A stretch of DNA of 6,894 nucleotides from Chloroflexota bacterium (lineage in GTDB: Bacteria > Chloroflexota > Dormibacteria > CF-121). Every line of letters starts with the position of its first letter. Position 1 is the stretch's first letter. Position numbers and translations under genes: made by a program. Shown here one piece after another: positions 6,043 through 6,894 of the stretch. Where the stretch lies: contig VBGO01000115.1 of assembly GCA_005882525.1 (NCBI GenBank), positions 1 through 6,894 of the forward strand, read 5' to 3'. The notes under the pieces are model-generated. The model worked only from the letters and a program-made list of their open reading frames with translations, did not search any database and was not told the DNA's origin.

Positions 6043-6648
6043 AACGAGTCGGCGCCCGGGACCCAGCCCGAGCCACCGTTCGAGTTGACGGAATGCCTGA
6101 TCGGTGCGGTCGGCGGAGGAGACGCTGGGCAGGGTGATGCTCATCAGGGTTGCCATGATCAAGGCCGCGACCTCATCGCTGTCGAGGTCACGGCTCAGGT
6201 AGCCTTCCCGGGCGGCGCGCCGCAGCAGTCCGCGCAAGGTGCGCTGCCAGGCGTCGTTCATCTCGCGCATGATCCGAGCCAGCGACGGGTCACGCGCCGA
6301 GCGCAGGGCCAGCTCGCCCATCACGGCGCCCACTTCGGGCTCATCGCGGAGCAGCTTACGGACTGCCCGCAAGTGATTGCGCAGCTGATCCGCCGGCGAG
6401 CCATGGGGCGCGAGCGTCGATCGGAAGCGTGCCATGGCGTGCGTCACGACGCCCCGGATCAACGTTTCCTTGGTCGGGAAGTAGTAGTGCAGGGTGGCGA
6501 TGTTCAAGCCGACGCCGGCGGCTACCTCTCGCGTTCGCAATCCCTCGAAACCGTGCTCCGCAATCTGCTCGAAGGCGGCCAGGACGAGCGCCTCCCGGCG
6601 ATCTTCGCGGGTGGAGCGGGGGGGACGTGTGCCGGCAAGCGCAGTCAT
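6031..6648 (-). CDS. TetR/AcrR family transcriptional regulator
   Basis: A 205-residue DNA-binding repressor that probably responds to a small molecule. The N-terminal helix-turn-helix domain (about 14-62) is typical: REALVLAAFEQIAEHGFEGLRTREVAAGVGLNIATLHYYFPTKETLIRGVV, with recognition helix around NIATLHYYF (49-57) and the K-E-x-L-I start of helix 4. Residues 68-195 form the mostly helical ligand-binding domain, including AVMGELALRSARDPSLARIM (108-127) and the C-terminal RQLERWLGLG helix. The ATG at 6648 has no Shine-Dalgarno, and a -10-like element lies only 9 bases before it, so the mRNA may be leaderless. Operator-like sites occur at its own promoter (O3) and between it and the reductase gene (O1, O2), which suggests autoregulation plus control of the reductase. 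The inducer is unknown; quinone-like or aromatic compounds would fit the target. Confidence 0.93.
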   Translation of the reverse strand: MTALAGTRPPRSTREDRREALVLAAFEQIAEHGFEGLRTREVAAGVGLNIATLHYYFPTKETLIRGVVTHAMARFRSTLAPHGSPADQLRNHLRAVRKLLRDEPEVGAVMGELALRSARDPSLARIMREMNDAWQRTLRGLLRRAAREGYLSRDLDSDEVAALIMATLMSITLPSVSSADRTDQAFRQLERWLGLGPGRRLVSSK

Positions 6649-6654
6649 TCGTTG

Positions 6655-6670
6655 TCAATTAAACACTTGA
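6655..6670. promoter_or_regulatory. Operator-like site O3 at the tetR promoter
   Basis: TCAATTAAACACTTGA has outer arms TCAA/TTGA and shares TCAAT-N7-TTGA with O1 and O2 (11 of 16 bases identical to O1). It lies 6 bases upstream of the tetR start codon and includes the -10-like TTTAAT. This is a classic position for autorepression. Confidence 0.62.
6658..6663 (-). promoter_or_regulatory. Probable -10 element of tetR
   Basis: TTTAAT on the - strand, five of six consensus bases, inside O3. Only nine bases separate it from the ATG, so transcription would start at or a few bases before the start codon. No clear -35 is seen 17 bases upstream. Confidence 0.48.
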
Positions 6671-6688
6671 TGGAGGGACGGGATATCG

Positions 6689-6709
6689 GCCGGCCCCGCT
6701 CGGGCCGGC
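6689..6709 (-). terminator. GC-rich hairpin after the right-edge gene, possible terminator
   Basis: GCCGGCCC and GGGCCGGC form a perfect 8-bp stem around a 5-base loop, about 10 bases past the stop codon of the - strand gene at 6719. No run of T follows on the - strand, so it may act with Rho or as an mRNA-stabilising hairpin rather than as an intrinsic terminator. It also insulates the tetR promoter from upstream transcription. Confidence 0.5.
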
Positions 6710-6718
6710 GTTGCCTGG

Positions 6719-6894
6719 TCAGCGCCGTTCGAGTCGCGTCGTCCCCCGTTGCGAGTGCCAGGACTCGACCACCAACTGGTCACCCGCCTCGTTGAGATGG
6801 GTAAGCACCGCCTCCGTGATGTCGACCCGCCAACGCCGGCCACCGGGAACCGGTGAGTCCGGGAAGTCGACCTCGACCGCGCGACCGGCCACCT
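6719..6894 (-). CDS. 3' end of a hypothetical protein gene; 5' end outside window
   Basis: The - strand frame ending TGA at 6721-6719 is open to the window edge and encodes 57 visible residues with G/C at nearly every third position, like the neighbouring real genes. The peptide contains AVEVDFPDSPVPGGRRWRVD, then ITEAVLTHLNEAGDQLVVESWH, and ends in a basic tail, RLERR. It reads like a folded beta-alpha-beta segment with alternating acidic and hydrophobic residues, unlike the Arg/Ser-rich product of the overlapping frame. A GTG at 6892-6890 is in frame, but the gene most likely starts outside. I do not recognise the family. It precedes tetR in the same direction, separated by a GC hairpin and the tetR promoter, so it is probably a separate unit. 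Confidence 0.6.
   Translation of the reverse strand, partial: VAGRAVEVDFPDSPVPGGRRWRVDITEAVLTHLNEAGDQLVVESWHSQRGTTRLERR

Noticed and set aside
6085..6795. 236-codon + strand open frame opposite tetR
   Set aside because: Antisense to a textbook TetR protein; the product is Gln/Arg/Gly-rich without domain features, and the frame runs through the tetR promoter and hairpin.
6655..6843. 62-codon - strand open frame upstream of tetR
   Set aside because: It crosses the hairpin and the tetR promoter, and its product is Arg/Ser/Gly-rich. The frame ending at 6719 is the coding-like one.

Overview
The window is GC-rich bacterial DNA with strong G/C preference at third codon positions. It encodes bacterial lipoprotein-type and PTS proteins and a deazaflavin (F420)-type reductase of the Ddn family. 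F420 enzymes of this kind together with the high GC point to Chloroflexota or Actinomycetota, and a soil or thermophilic Chloroflexota seems the best guess. This is inference from gene content only; no RNA gene or other taxonomic marker is present.

Left block (1-3270, + strand): the 3' part of ptsI (PTS enzyme I, C-terminal PEP-binding barrel), then a membrane-anchored family 2 glycoside hydrolase, then a small two-helix membrane protein. The three are packed with a 9-base gap and a TGATG stop/start overlap, so they look like one transcription unit. The glycosidase is unusual in carrying both an N-terminal lipoprotein-type signal and a C-terminal transmembrane helix.

Middle block (3284-4320, - strand): a GNAT acetyltransferase followed by a VOC (glyoxalase/bleomycin-resistance fold) protein, joined by a GTGA overlap. 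It converges on the left block with only 13 bases between. A 133-bp divergent promoter region separates it from a + strand secreted serine hydrolase of the class A beta-lactamase fold (4454-5473), which keeps the SxxK, SDN and KxG elements but has no Glu166 equivalent.

Right block (5433-6894, - strand): a TetR-family regulator (6031-6648) lies upstream of a Ddn-like F420-dependent reductase gene (5433-5972), whose 3' end overlaps the serine hydrolase gene tail to tail by 41 bases. Three related 16-bp sites of the form TCAAT-N7-TTGA sit in the two AT-rich islands: two around the reductase promoter and one on the tetR promoter. This is the clearest regulatory circuit in the window: an autoregulated TetR repressor controlling an F420 reductase. 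The rightmost bases hold the 3' end of a further - strand gene (6719-6894) followed by a GC-rich hairpin.

No RNA gene, CRISPR array, insertion sequence, integron attC site or phage gene was found. The protein families are familiar. The points worth attention are the operator set, the probable leaderless tetR transcript, the altered beta-lactamase active site and the doubly anchored glycosidase.
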